Shown in pieces: positions 1 through 8,850 of a stretch of 64,000 bases of DNA. The translations under genes and the position numbers were made by a program. Numbering within the stretch: position 1 is the first letter of the stretch; each line of letters starts with the position of its first letter. The DNA comes from CAWHNT01 sp963830775 (GTDB taxonomy: Bacteria > Pseudomonadota > Alphaproteobacteria > Geminicoccales > Geminicoccaceae): NCBI GenBank assembly GCA_963830775.1, contig CAWHNT010000049.1, positions 1 through 64,000 of the forward strand, written 5' to 3'. The notes under the pieces are model-generated. The model did no database searches, was not told where the DNA came from, and was given only the letters and a program-made list of their open reading frames with translations.

Positions 1-708
1 TGTCGGGATCGAGCGGATCGTGCTCCTGCGTTCGGATCGTTCCGCACCTGCGAATTGGTCTCCAGGAAGCGGCCGAGACGGAGCAGCCGCGCATAGGCGA
101 TACCGAGCTGCTCCGGCATCCGCAGCGGATCAGCGTCCACCACGGCATGGAACGCCGCGGCAGTCACCGGGAGATCGCCCCAGATTGGGGAGTTGGACAG
201 CCGCTTGGCCCGCTCGGCTAGCGCCGCAGAGAACCCTCGGATTGCCACCTGCAGCTGCTGCCGCAACGGGTCCCGCGCGGCGCGCCGGTCTGTCGGCCGC
301 TCAGTGCGGTCGATGACGAGCTGGTCGCCCTCTACGACCCATCTTGGCCCGGCCGGATCGGGCTTCGCCCGCGCGATTACGGCGCCGTTCCTTCCCGCCC
401 GGGCCGCCTGGAACGCCTTGCGCAACGCCGTCGCGCGCCTCAGCGTGCCGCCCGCTCGTGGCCGGTCCAAACAGCGCCCGCAGGATCGGCTCGATCTCTT
501 CCGGCAGTGCCGAGCCCTTGCACCAGTTCGAACGCTGCGCGGTGAGACGAAATCGTTCTCCCGCGAGCTCGTTACCTCCGCAGCGAACGCGGCATACGTC
601 CATGGCTCGCCCGCTGCCATGCACGGGCCGCGTGCCGTCCGCGAGATGCTTTGCCAACAGGTTCGCAAACCGCGCCAGCGCGGGCTTAGCCGTGGGTTTG
701 CGGGGCAT
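1..708 (-). pseudogene. Broken HTH-type hypothetical protein, continues past left edge
   Basis: Starts at an ATG at 708 on the minus strand and runs off the left edge. No single frame is open throughout, but sensible protein can be followed by changing frame near 611, 525, 449 and 35. The pieces read as an N-terminal helix-turn-helix-like segment (motifs WTYAAFAAEV, SNWCKGSALPEEIEPI), then an alpha-helical region (ALRKAFQAARAGRNGAVIA, RWVVEGDQLVIDRTERP), then PEQLGIAYARLLRLGRFLET and DPLDPD. I recognise this as a conserved hypothetical family but know no function. Three shifts are one extra base (for example a GGG run at 610-612) and one is a missing base, so sequence error and true decay cannot be separated here. 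Confidence 0.6.
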
Positions 709-796
709 TGCGGTGGCTTGCGGGGTTGCGCCTGCTCATTGCGGCGATGGTGCGGTGAATGAGGCGTCGGCTCAACTGCAAAAGGGTACTTCCCCC

Positions 797-964
797 ATGC
801 CCCGCCACCTCGCCGACGCTGCGCTGGCTGCCGTTTACGCGGCCACCACCTTCGTTCTCCTCACGGAGGGCATGCTGGCACACGCCGGCTGCGCCTTGGC
901 TGCGGCCCTGATCTACGCCGCTTCCTGCGTTCCGCCCTCCAGCACCGATCGCGGCTCCCGCTGA
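797..964 (+). CDS. Possible small membrane protein
   Basis: A 55-residue reading frame from ATG 797 with a purine-rich stretch (AAAGGG) about ten bases upstream. The middle consists of two short hydrophobic stretches (about residues 7-22 and 28-42), so a small membrane protein is possible. No family is recognised. It lies alone between the broken left-edge gene and the dioxygenase, and could be a chance frame in GC-rich DNA. Confidence 0.35.
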   Translation: MPRHLADAALAAVYAATTFVLLTEGMLAHAGCALAAALIYAASCVPPSSTDRGSR

Positions 965-1045
965 AGGGCTTCCTTGCCAAGCGGGCCAGTGCCGGGCGAG
1001 ACTTCGTCCTGCCCGGCCCGTCCGCCGCGGAAGGGAGTTCGTGCC

Positions 1046-1891
1046 TTGGCGATCCTCTCCAACAGCTTCACCGTCCGCCCGCTCACACCCGCCATCGGCG
1101 CGCTCGTGGAGGGCCTTGACCTCGCGATCCCACTCGAGGAGCGCACGGTCGACGGCATCCAGGAGGCGCTGGTCGCGCATCATGTGCTGTTCTTCGAGGG
1201 CCAGCGGCTGGAGCCCGCGAGCCAGCGCGACCTCGCCGCCCGGTTCGGCTCCCTGCACATCCACCCGATCTACCCGCACCCGCCGGGCGTGCCCGAGATC
1301 ATCGTCTTCGATACGGGCGCGCAGAACCTGCCCGATGCCGACACCTGGCACAGCGACGTGAGCTGCATCGAGACGCCACCCATGGGGGCCATCCTGGCGG
1401 CCAAGCAGCTGCCGGAGAACGGCGGCGATACGAGCTGGTCGAGCATGATCGCGGCTTATGAGGCGCTCTCCGAGCCCTTCCGCCGGCTGCTGGATGGCCT
1501 CCAGGCCGTGCACGACCTCACCAAGGCGTTCGGCAAGGAACGCTACGGGATGGGCGAGGACGAGGCCAAGTGGGAGGAGGCGCGGCGGAAGAACCCGCCG
1601 GTCACCCATCCCGTGATCCGCACCCATCCGGGGAGCGGGCTCAAAGGCATCTACGTCAACGAGAGCTTCACGACCCGGATCCTGGGGCTCACGCCGAAGG
1701 AGAGCGACACCATCCTGCGCTTCCTCTTCGAGCATGTCGCCAGGCCCGAGTTCACGGTGCGCTGGCGTTGGAAGGTCGGCGACGTCGCGTTCTGGGACAA
1801 CCGCCTGACCCAGCACTACGCGCTCGCCGACTACCTGCCCCAGCGGCGGGTGATGCACCGGGCCACCATCCTGGGCGACCGCCCGATTTAG
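1046..1891 (+). CDS. TauD/TfdA-family Fe(II)/2-oxoglutarate dioxygenase
   Basis: Alpha-ketoglutarate-dependent dioxygenase of the taurine dioxygenase family, a cytoplasmic enzyme that hydroxylates small organic acids or sulfonates; the substrate cannot be told from sequence. The N-terminus (FTVRPLTPAIGALVEGLDL) is typical of the family. The iron-binding HxD is in WHSDVS and the distal histidine with the 2-oxoglutarate arginine in MHRATILGDRP near the C-terminus. About 281 residues, full family length. I chose TTG 1046 because AAGGGAG lies eight bases upstream and the family N-terminus begins just there. Its stop codon overlaps the stop of the convergent gene by four bases. Confidence 0.85.
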   Translation: MAILSNSFTVRPLTPAIGALVEGLDLAIPLEERTVDGIQEALVAHHVLFFEGQRLEPASQRDLAARFGSLHIHPIYPHPPGVPEIIVFDTGAQNLPDADTWHSDVSCIETPPMGAILAAKQLPENGGDTSWSSMIAAYEALSEPFRRLLDGLQAVHDLTKAFGKERYGMGEDEAKWEEARRKNPPVTHPVIRTHPGSGLKGIYVNESFTTRILGLTPKESDTILRFLFEHVARPEFTVRWRWKVGDVAFWDNRLTQHYALADYLPQRRVMHRATILGDRPI

Positions 1892-2790
1892 CGCGGGAGG
1901 CTGGCCCGAGCCTTGTCGAAACTCGCCCATGGGTCCTCGCCCTGCAAACGGTCCGGCACCGTGCGGACCGTGAACGCCTGCGGGTCGAGCCTGGGCGTCA
2001 GCTCCTCCCAGGCGAGCGGGGTGGCGACGGCGGCACCCTCGCGGGCGCGGGGGCTATAGGCGGCGACGGCCGTGGCACCCTGCTCGTTGCGCAGATAGTC
2101 GAGGAAGATGCGGCCCTTGCGGCCGGTCTTGGCGGCCTTGGCCGTGAACCGCTCCGGGGCCTCGGCTGCCATAGTGTCCGCCACCTCCTTCGCGAACGCC
2201 TTGACCTTGGCCCAGCCGGCGCCCGGCGTGAGCGGCACGGTGACGTGGAGGCCCTTGCCCCCGGTGGTCTTCGCGAAGCTGGGCAGACCGCTTGCGGACA
2301 GGCGCTCGCGGACGTCCAGCGCAGCGGTGACGACGGCGGAGAACGGCACGTCCGGCGCCGGGTCGAGGTCGATGATCAGCCGGTCGGGATGGGCGAGGTC
2401 CTCGGCGAGGGAGCCCCAGGGGTGCAGCTCCAGCACGCCGATCTGGACCAGCCCCACGAGGCCGGCGAGGTCCTCCACCATCACATGCTCGGCCGTCCCG
2501 CCGGCCTCCGGCACGGTGACGCGGGCGAGGCTTGCCGGCATGCCCGGCGCGGCGTGCTGCTGGTAGAAGCAGCTCCGCTGCCGCCCCTGCGGGCAGCGGA
2601 CGAGCGCCAGAGGCCGGTGCGCCACTTGCGGCAGCATCCGATCCGCCACCGCCTCGTAGTAGGCCGCGAGGTCGCGCTTGGTGATCCCCTGGCGCGGATA
2701 GAGCACCCGGTCGGGATGGGTTAGCCGTACCCCGGCGACCTCGATTGCCTCATCGCCCGCCTCGGCCCGCTTCGTGCCCGCCCGCGCCAT
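1888..2790 (-). CDS. Stand-alone LigD-type polymerase/primase domain protein
   Basis: Matches the polymerase domain of bacterial ligase D, the archaeo-eukaryotic primase-type enzyme that fills and extends ends in non-homologous end joining. 300 residues, the size of the isolated domain. The catalytic metal-binding motif is IIDLDPAPDV, the nucleotide-binding motif TTGGKGLHV, and the third acidic motif FLDYLRN. No ligase or phosphoesterase domain is fused and neither Ku nor a ligase gene is in the window, so partners must lie elsewhere if it works in end joining. Convergent with the dioxygenase, sharing the four bases of both stop codons. Confidence 0.9.
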   Translation of the reverse strand: MARAGTKRAEAGDEAIEVAGVRLTHPDRVLYPRQGITKRDLAAYYEAVADRMLPQVAHRPLALVRCPQGRQRSCFYQQHAAPGMPASLARVTVPEAGGTAEHVMVEDLAGLVGLVQIGVLELHPWGSLAEDLAHPDRLIIDLDPAPDVPFSAVVTAALDVRERLSASGLPSFAKTTGGKGLHVTVPLTPGAGWAKVKAFAKEVADTMAAEAPERFTAKAAKTGRKGRIFLDYLRNEQGATAVAAYSPRAREGAAVATPLAWEELTPRLDPQAFTVRTVPDRLQGEDPWASFDKARASLPR

Positions 2791-2821
2791 CGCCGCCTCC
2801 CGTTGCCAGCACTCCGGGAGA

Positions 2822-2846
2822 GGAACCTATCAGGCATGGAGCGGTT
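2822..2846 (+). promoter_or_regulatory. Candidate EcfG-type promoter (variant)
   Basis: GGAAC, 16 bases, then GGTT, ending about 27 bases before the chosen start of the GDSL hydrolase. The -35 element is exact; the -10 differs from CGTT in its first base. It lies between divergent genes. Weaker than the sites in the 26-40 kb region. Confidence 0.4.
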
Positions 2847-2872
2847 CGCCCTGCCTCGAAGGGAGATCACGC

Positions 2873-3709
2873 TTGCGCAAGCGCAGTCCTCTTGCCTGGG
2901 GTGCGGCGGCCCTCGTCGCTGGTGCCATGGCGACGGCCGAGGCCGAGCCCCCCTCCTTCAGCGGCCTGGTCGTGATCGGCGACAGCCTCTCCGACAGCGG
3001 CAATGCCGGCCGCTTCTCGGACGGGCCGGTCTGGGTCGAGCATGTGGCCCAGAGGCTAGCCGTCACCCTCCGCCCCTCGCGCCTTGGCGGCACCAATCTC
3101 GCCGTCGGCGGTGCGAGGGTGACCGGCGCGCCCACGGACCTGCGCGGGCAGGCCGACGCCTTCCTCGCCGCGCGCAGGGGCAGGCTCGATCCTGCTGCCC
3201 TCTACGTCGTGTGGGGCGGGGCCAACGACCTGCTGGGCTCCGGGCCAGGCAGTAGCGAGGCGGTGGCCGCGGGCGCCGCTGATCGCCTCGCCCGGATCGT
3301 CGACGACCTCGCCGCCGCTGGTGCTGCCCGGATCCTGGTCCCGAACCTGCCCGATGTCGGCCACACGCCGGCCCTGCGCGCGGCCGGGCCAGCGGTCGCC
3401 GCCGGCGCAAGACGGCTGAGCCTCGCCTTCGACAGCGCACTCGAGCGGGCGCTCGCGGAAGTGGAGAGCCGTCGCCGCATCAGGATCCTCCGGCTCGACC
3501 TCTTCACCCTGGCGGACCGGGTGATGGCCGACCCCGCCGCGTTCGGATTTCGCGACACCACCCACCCTTGCGCCGGCACCGGCTCCTGCGAGGGCTACCT
3601 GTTCTGGGACCAGATCCACCCCACCGCCTTTGCCCACGCCCGGCTTGCCGCCGTGGCGCTGGAGGTGCTGGGGTTCGACGTGGCTCGACCTCCCGCCACC
3701 GCCGATTAG
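2873..3709 (+). CDS. Secreted SGNH/GDSL-family hydrolase
   Basis: Esterase/lipase of the GDSL superfamily. Block I is VIGDSLSDSGN with the catalytic serine, block II GGTNLAVGGARV, block III WGGANDLL, and block V DQIHPTAFAH with the catalytic Asp and His. Residues 1-24 form a signal peptide (basic LRKR, hydrophobic core, cleavage near AEAE), so the enzyme should be exported. About 278 residues; there is no C-terminal autotransporter barrel. TTG 2873 was chosen because GGGAGA lies about seven bases upstream and the signal peptide begins there. A possible EcfG-type promoter lies immediately upstream. The substrate is unknown. Confidence 0.85.
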   Translation: MRKRSPLAWGAAALVAGAMATAEAEPPSFSGLVVIGDSLSDSGNAGRFSDGPVWVEHVAQRLAVTLRPSRLGGTNLAVGGARVTGAPTDLRGQADAFLAARRGRLDPAALYVVWGGANDLLGSGPGSSEAVAAGAADRLARIVDDLAAAGAARILVPNLPDVGHTPALRAAGPAVAAGARRLSLAFDSALERALAEVESRRRIRILRLDLFTLADRVMADPAAFGFRDTTHPCAGTGSCEGYLFWDQIHPTAFAHARLAAVALEVLGFDVARPPATAD

Positions 3710-3715
3710 AGCCTG

Positions 3716-6385
3716 CTACGGCGCAGCCAGTAGCCGCCGTACTGCACTCCGCAGCGCGACCGGCTCTACCGGCTTCTCCAGGAGTGCCTCGCGCGGCAGC
3801 CCCGGCAAGTCGCCGGCACCCAGCCCCAGCGTGTCGCCGGTCAGGATCAGCACCCGGCGGGCAAGCTCGGGGTGCCGGTCGCACAAAGAGCGGTAGAGCT
3901 CGCGCCCGTCGCCGTCGGGCATGCGGACGTCGCTGATCACGAGATCGAAGCGCCCGCACGCCACCTGCTCCAGCGCCTCGCGCCCGCTGGCCGCACGCTC
4001 GATCGTGTAGCCGTCGCGGCTCAGGATCTCGTCCAGGAGCGCCAGGATGTCGGGCTCGTCGTCCACGACGAGGATCCGGGCCTGCCCCGGCGAAGCAAAG
4101 GCGCCTGGCAAGAGCTCAGGTGCCGGTACGATGACATCGACAGCCGGCAGCCGGACGGTGAACAGTGCCCCGCCGCCCGGCCGCTCGCCGGCCTCGATGG
4201 TACCGTCATGGGCGCCGATCACGGCATGGCAGAACGACAGCCCGATTCCGGTCCCGGCCCCGGTGGGCTTGGTGGTGAAGAAGGGCTCGAACACGCGCGA
4301 GCGCAGGTCGGGCGGGATGCCAGGGCCCGTGTCGGCGACCTCGATCCGCACCCGGCCGCCCTCGCAGCTTGTGGCGAGCAGGATCCGTCGCGGCTGCGGC
4401 GCGTCGCGCAGCGCCTGCTGGGCGTTGAGCAGGAGATTGAGGAACACCTGGTGGAGTTGGTCCTCGTCGGCCGAGACCGGCGGCAGGTCGGGCTCGAAGT
4501 CGCGCTCCACCTCCACCCCGGCACTCCGCAAACCATAGCCGGCAAGATCGAGGGCGGCATCGATCAGCCGGTTGGCCGAGACCGGCCGGCGCTGTTGCGG
4601 CTTGGCGCGCGCCATAGCGAGGAAGGTCTTGACGATCCGGCCACAGCGCTCGGCCGCGACCCGCAGCTTGGCGAGTGAGGCCGCGTGCCTGGGATCGTTC
4701 ACGTCCTCCTCGAGCAGGAGGGCACGGCCGACGACGACCGAGAGCGGGTTGTTCAGCTCGTGCGCGACGCCTGCCAGGAGCGAGCCCAGGGCCGTGAGCT
4801 TCTCCCGCTGGTGCAGCGCCTCGCGCTGGCGGGCGATCTCGGCCTCGGCCGCCCGGCGCTCGGTGATGTCGCGGCCGACGGTCTGGTAGCCGATGGCCTG
4901 GCCCGCATCGTCGAACAGCGCCCGGTTGGTCCACTCGAACCAGCGCTCGGTGCCGTCCGGCAGGGTCTTCGGGTTCTCGCCGCGGTGCACGGGGTTCTCA
5001 GGCGTCAGCGCCGCCAAGGCGTCGCGCAGCTCCGAGCGCAGCGGCTCCGGGATGGGATCGAAGAAGCTCGTGCCTACGAGCTCCTCCATTTCCTTGCCGG
5101 AGAGGCGGGCGTTGGCACGGTTCGAGAAGACAAGGCGCAGGTCCTTGTCGAAGCGAACGATGACCTCGGTCTGGTCCTCGACGATGGCCCGGAACCTGGC
5201 CTCGCTCTGCCGCAGCTCCTCCCGGGTCCGCCTGGCCTCGGTGATGTCGCGCCCGACCGACTGGTACTCGACGAGGCGCCCCTCGGCGTCGAACAAAGCG
5301 CGATCGGTCCACTGCTCCCAGCCGCGGCTGCCGTCGGCCAGGATGGTGTCCATCTCGTAGGAGATGGTCGGTGCCTCGGGCGTCAGGGCCGCGAGCTGGG
5401 CCTTGAACTGGCGCTGCTGCTCCTCGTTCATGAGGTCGAGCAGCGAGCTGCCGATCAGTTCGTCACGGCTCCGCCGCTGCTGCGCCGCATAGGCATTGTT
5501 GACAAAGGTGATCTCGAAGTCCGGCGTGAACCGGGAGATGAACTCGGTCTGGTCCTCGATGATGGCCCGGAACCGGGCCTCGCTGGCACGGAGCGCCGCT
5601 TCCGCCCGCTTGCGCTCGGTGATGTCGAGCGCGATGCCGCCGACCACGGCGATCCTGCCTTCCTCGTCGCGGACGGGGAAGCGGATCACCACGCTCCACG
5701 CATAGGCGTCGAGGCTCGGCTGGTGCTCCTCGTGCACGACCACCTGCCCGGTCTCGAGCACCTCGCGGTGATGGCGCTCGATGACCAGGGCCTCCCGGGG
5801 CGGGAACAGCTCGGAGGGCGTGCGACCGATCACCGTTGCCGGATCGCGGCCGAAGACCTTGGCACTCTCCGGGTTGGCCAGCAGGTAGTGGCCCTCCCGG
5901 TCCTTGAGATGGACCACGATGGGTGCGTGCTCCATCAGCGCCTTGAGCCGGGCCTCGCTCGCCCGCAGGGTGGCGGCGGTCCGCTCCTCGTCGCTCAGGT
6001 CATGGCGGACGGCCACATAGTGGGTGATGCGCCCGGCCTCGTCCGTGAGCGGCGAGATCGTGCAGCGCTGGTGGATGAGCCTGCCGTCCTTGCGCCGGCT
6101 CGTGATCCGCCCGCGCCAGGAGTGGTGCTCGCGCAGGGAGGCTTCCATGGCGGCCCAGAACCCCGGATCGTGCTGGCTGCTCCGCAGGAGCTCGGCCGGC
6201 GTGCGGCCGAGCGCCTCTTCGGCCGTGTAGCCGGTGAGGCGCGTGAAGGCGGGGTTCACGTAGATGAGCCTGAGGCTCGGGGCCTGGGCGATCTCCACCG
6301 AATCGTCGACCTGCTCGACCGCGGCCGCCATCAGGCGGAACCGCTGATCGGCTTCAGCCCCGGAAGTGACGTCGCTGGGCGCCAT
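3716..6385 (-). CDS. Four-PAS hybrid sensor histidine kinase with receiver domain
   Basis: 889 residues from ATG 6385. Four PAS/PAC units in a row (each closing with a DITER-like motif) occupy about residues 15-525, followed by a HisKA domain with the phosphorylated histidine in AGVAHELNNPLS near residue 543, an HATPase domain (NLLLNAQQAL, ADTGPGIP, GTGIGLSF) and a C-terminal receiver (ILVVDDEPD, aspartate in ISDVRMPDGDG near residue 816, KP near the end). No membrane segment is seen, so it is a cytoplasmic sensor, perhaps of redox or small ligands. No separate response regulator is adjacent. The open frame continues upstream to 6883 but that part is antisense to dodecin and is not family-like. 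Confidence 0.93.
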   Translation of the reverse strand: MAPSDVTSGAEADQRFRLMAAAVEQVDDSVEIAQAPSLRLIYVNPAFTRLTGYTAEEALGRTPAELLRSSQHDPGFWAAMEASLREHHSWRGRITSRRKDGRLIHQRCTISPLTDEAGRITHYVAVRHDLSDEERTAATLRASEARLKALMEHAPIVVHLKDREGHYLLANPESAKVFGRDPATVIGRTPSELFPPREALVIERHHREVLETGQVVVHEEHQPSLDAYAWSVVIRFPVRDEEGRIAVVGGIALDITERKRAEAALRASEARFRAIIEDQTEFISRFTPDFEITFVNNAYAAQQRRSRDELIGSSLLDLMNEEQQRQFKAQLAALTPEAPTISYEMDTILADGSRGWEQWTDRALFDAEGRLVEYQSVGRDITEARRTREELRQSEARFRAIVEDQTEVIVRFDKDLRLVFSNRANARLSGKEMEELVGTSFFDPIPEPLRSELRDALAALTPENPVHRGENPKTLPDGTERWFEWTNRALFDDAGQAIGYQTVGRDITERRAAEAEIARQREALHQREKLTALGSLLAGVAHELNNPLSVVVGRALLLEEDVNDPRHAASLAKLRVAAERCGRIVKTFLAMARAKPQQRRPVSANRLIDAALDLAGYGLRSAGVEVERDFEPDLPPVSADEDQLHQVFLNLLLNAQQALRDAPQPRRILLATSCEGGRVRIEVADTGPGIPPDLRSRVFEPFFTTKPTGAGTGIGLSFCHAVIGAHDGTIEAGERPGGGALFTVRLPAVDVIVPAPELLPGAFASPGQARILVVDDEPDILALLDEILSRDGYTIERAASGREALEQVACGRFDLVISDVRMPDGDGRELYRSLCDRHPELARRVLILTGDTLGLGAGDLPGLPREALLEKPVEPVALRSAVRRLLAAP

Positions 6386-6604
6386 GGCTGGGCGGGGTTG
6401 ATCGACCCTGGTGAGACCGGCCACCATCGCCGGTGCAGGCGTTGTAGGCCCACAAAGCGCCGCCTGCACCTGCCAAGCTGGCGCAGACCCTCCGCAAGCA
6501 CCCCAAAGTGGCAGGTTGCCGCTCTTCTTGCAGAGGACCGGGCCTGGGCTACTCTTCAGGGCTGCCCGGTCGTCTGGGCCGGGCCAATCCTGATGGAGGA
6601 AGCC

Positions 6605-6808
6605 ATGGCCGTTGCACGCGTCACCGAGATCTCGTCGACCTCGACGCAGGGCTTCGAGGATGCCGTGCGTCAGGGGCTGAACAGGGCCACCCAGACGCTT
6701 CGTAACGTCACCGCCGCCTGGATCAAGGAGCAGCGGATCCGCCTGGAGGACGGCAAGATCGCCGAGTACCAGGTCAACATGCAGATCACCTTCGTCCTCG
6801 AAGACTAG
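6605..6808 (+). CDS. Dodecin flavin-binding protein
   Basis: 67-residue dodecin, a small protein that assembles into a hollow dodecamer and binds flavins in pairs, buffering free FMN or riboflavin. The sequence shows the family pattern: VARVTEISSTSTQGFEDAV, the flavin-stacking tryptophan in AAWIKEQ, the glutamine in YQVNMQITF, and full family length. ATG 6605 is chosen because GGAGGA lies four bases before it. The gene lies divergent from the hybrid kinase; the 250 bases after it hold no gene that I can support. Confidence 0.92.
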   Translation: MAVARVTEISSTSTQGFEDAVRQGLNRATQTLRNVTAAWIKEQRIRLEDGKIAEYQVNMQITFVLED

Positions 6809-7063
6809 GGGCGGGCCGCCCCGGGCTATCCATTTGAAACGAGGGCCTACACAGGCGACCGCTGGCGGAACAGCCGGGGACAAGGCGCGCCGCGGCAGGA
6901 GAAGGGAGCTCCCCCTCGTTCAGTGGCTCTGCCCGGGGCGGCACCACATCACTCCGGATTTACCCTCGACAGCTTGTCATTATCATTGACGGCACCCTGG
7001 AAGCGCGGCAGCCCCTTGCCTCGAAAGTGAACGCCGTCGGTTGGTCGAGGGGATGTACGGTTG

Positions 7064-7426
7064 ATGCCGTCCTGCATCAGATCGGGGGCGCGGCGGTGCG
7101 GCCGATGCCGTGGAGGGGCGCGCCCCGGATGGCGCTGGCCGCTTCGGGCCGTGGGCCTCGCCGTTGTCGCCCTGTCGGTCACGGGCACCTCGGCCCCGGC
7201 ACAGGTGCCTCCCGCCTGGCTCTACAGCGCCCGGCCCGGCGATACGATCTGGGACCTGAGCCGCGCCTATCTCGCCGACTGGCGGCGCTGGCCCGAGCTT
7301 CAGGCGCTCAATCGTGTCCGCGTGCCGGAGCGCATCCCTCCCGGACAGATCCTGCGCATCCCGCTCGCCTGGCTGCGCCCGGTGCCCGCGGAGGCGATGC
7401 CGGTGGCGATTGAACCGCCGGCCTAG
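7064..7426 (+). pseudogene. LysM-domain N-terminal fragment of an IS-interrupted LysM-FecR gene
   Basis: 120 residues. A basic N-terminus and hydrophobic stretch (about residues 28-47) form a signal peptide, followed by a LysM peptidoglycan-binding domain (YSARPGDTIWDLSRAYLADW, PGQILRIPLAWL). Related proteins continue into a FecR domain, which here lies beyond the IS701-family element. The stop codon TAG is part of the CTAG at the edge of the element. If the element and one CTAG are removed, this fragment and the FecR part are in the same phase but a TAG remains between them, and some residues that normally link the two domains seem to be missing, so a simple clean insertion does not explain everything. 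Confidence 0.7.
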
Positions 7427-8846
7427 CACTACCCTGCCACGTTCTACCGAGTTGAGCGTTCTTCTCGCAGATCCGCTAACGGCGGAGGAGCGCCATGGAG
7501 GAGAGGTTGGCGGAAGGCTGGGGGGCGGAGCTGGAACGCTGGGTCGCGCCGTTCCTGGCGCGGCTGCGGCGCAAGGCGCAGCGACACTGGGCACCCTTCT
7601 ACCTCAAGGGCTTGATCCTGCCGGGTGAACGGAAGAGCATCGAGCCCATGGCGGCACGGGTAGCACCTGCCGACACCCAGCAGCTGCACCACTTCGTCTC
7701 GACCTCGCCCTGGCCCACAGCACCTCTGGAGGAGGAGCTGGTCAAGTCTGCGGACCGGCTCGTGGGCGGACAAGACGCCGTGCTGGTCGTGGACGACACG
7801 GCGCTGGTGAAGCAGGGCCGGCACTCGGTAGGCGTGAAGCGGCAGTACTGCGGCCAGCTTGGCAAACGGGCAAACTGCCAGGCGCTGGTCTCGCTGACGC
7901 TGGCCAGGGCCGAGGTGCCGGTCTGTGTTGGCCTGCGCCTCTTCCTGCCCGAGGACTGGTGCACCGATGCCGGGCGGCGCACGGCCGCGGGCGTGCCCGA
8001 GGCGATCGGCCACCGCCCGAAGTGGCAGATGGCACTCGACGAGATCGACCGCGTGCTGGCTTCAGGCGCCCGCTTCGGCTGCGTGCTGGCCGATGCCGAA
8101 TATGGCAAGGCGGCCTTGTTCCGCGCCGGGCTTGGCGAACGGCAGCTTGCTTTTGCGGTCGGCATCCTGCCGACGCAGAAGGTCTACCCCGCCGACGTGA
8201 AGCTCGCCGTTCCTGAGCGCAAGGCAACCGGCCGCCCGCGCAAGCACCCCATACCTTCGGCTGCAAGCGTGAGCGCCACCGAGCTGATCGAAGCCCAGCC
8301 GGAAACGTTCCGCTCGATCACTTGGCGCACCGGGACCAAGGGGCCGCTCAAGGCCGCGTTCGCAGCACGCCGGGTCCGCGTGGCCGATGGGCCAGTTGCT
8401 ACAGGCGGCCAGCACCTTCCCGGCGAGGAGGTGTGGCTGATCGGCGAGCACCGCGCCACCGGCGAGCGCAAGTACTACCTGTCCAATCTCCCGCCCGATG
8501 CCTCGCTCGAGACCCTGGCCGCGCTGATCAAGGCGCGGTGGACGTGCGAGCAGATGCACCAGCAGATGAAGGACGAGCTCGGGCTGGATCACTTCGAGGG
8601 CCGGAGCTGGCGCGGCCTGCACCACCATGCCCTCCTCTGCCAGCTCGCCTTCGCCTTCCTCCAGCACCTGCGGCTCGGGGGGAAAAAGCGCTCCCACCCC
8701 GCCCGAGCCCGGGCCGCCACCGAGCCCGAGCCTGCCCGCGATCCGGCGGCGCATCGCGGCCGCACTCACCCGTGTCCTCCTGCGCTGCCCACACTGCCGG
8801 CAGCGCTTCCACCATCACCTCCGGCTATGATCGTGGCAGAGTAGTG
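7427..8846 (+). mobile_element. IS701-family insertion sequence
   Basis: About 1420 bases carrying one transposase gene. The ends are imperfect inverted repeats: CACTACCCTGCCACG at the left and, read on the other strand, CACTACTCTGCCACG at the right. Each end is flanked by CTAG (7423-7426 and 8847-8850), which fits the four-base YTAR target duplication known for this family. It interrupts a LysM-FecR gene. Confidence 0.85.
7495..8844 (+). CDS. IS701-family transposase
   Basis: DDE transposase of the IS701 type. Family landmarks are FYLKGLILPGERKSIEPMA near the N-terminus, the first catalytic aspartate in VLVVDDTALVKQG, a second in VLADAEYG, and ARWTCEQMHQQMKDELGLDHFEGR near residue 355. ATG 7495 has GGCGGAGGAG upstream. 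The expected C-terminus (LPAIRRRIAAALTRVLLRCPHC) is read in the next frame; removing one base from the G6A5 run at 8677-8687 joins it and would end the gene at 8830. This is probably a sequence error, so activity cannot be judged. Confidence 0.88.
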   Translation: MEERLAEGWGAELERWVAPFLARLRRKAQRHWAPFYLKGLILPGERKSIEPMAARVAPADTQQLHHFVSTSPWPTAPLEEELVKSADRLVGGQDAVLVVDDTALVKQGRHSVGVKRQYCGQLGKRANCQALVSLTLARAEVPVCVGLRLFLPEDWCTDAGRRTAAGVPEAIGHRPKWQMALDEIDRVLASGARFGCVLADAEYGKAALFRAGLGERQLAFAVGILPTQKVYPADVKLAVPERKATGRPRKHPIPSAASVSATELIEAQPETFRSITWRTGTKGPLKAAFAARRVRVADGPVATGGQHLPGEEVWLIGEHRATGERKYYLSNLPPDASLETLAALIKARWTCEQMHQQMKDELGLDHFEGRSWRGLHHHALLCQLAFAFLQHLRLGGKKRSHPARARAATEPEPARDPAAHRGRTHPCPPALPTLPAALPPSPPAMIVAE

Positions 8847-8850
8847 CTAG

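Noticed and set aside
686..1930. Long open frame opposite the dioxygenase gene (414 codons), and similar long antisense frames at 4685-6808, 12688-14781, 48847-50571
   Set aside because: High GC makes antisense frames long; they lack any family pattern and lie wholly over genes with clear motifs.
6809..6830. GC-rich hairpin after dodecin as a terminator
   Set aside because: The arms leave almost no loop and no T-run follows.
6386..6883. N-terminal extension of the hybrid kinase to 6883
   Set aside because: It would be antisense to dodecin and has no kinase- or PAS-like sequence; ATG 6385 fits the family.
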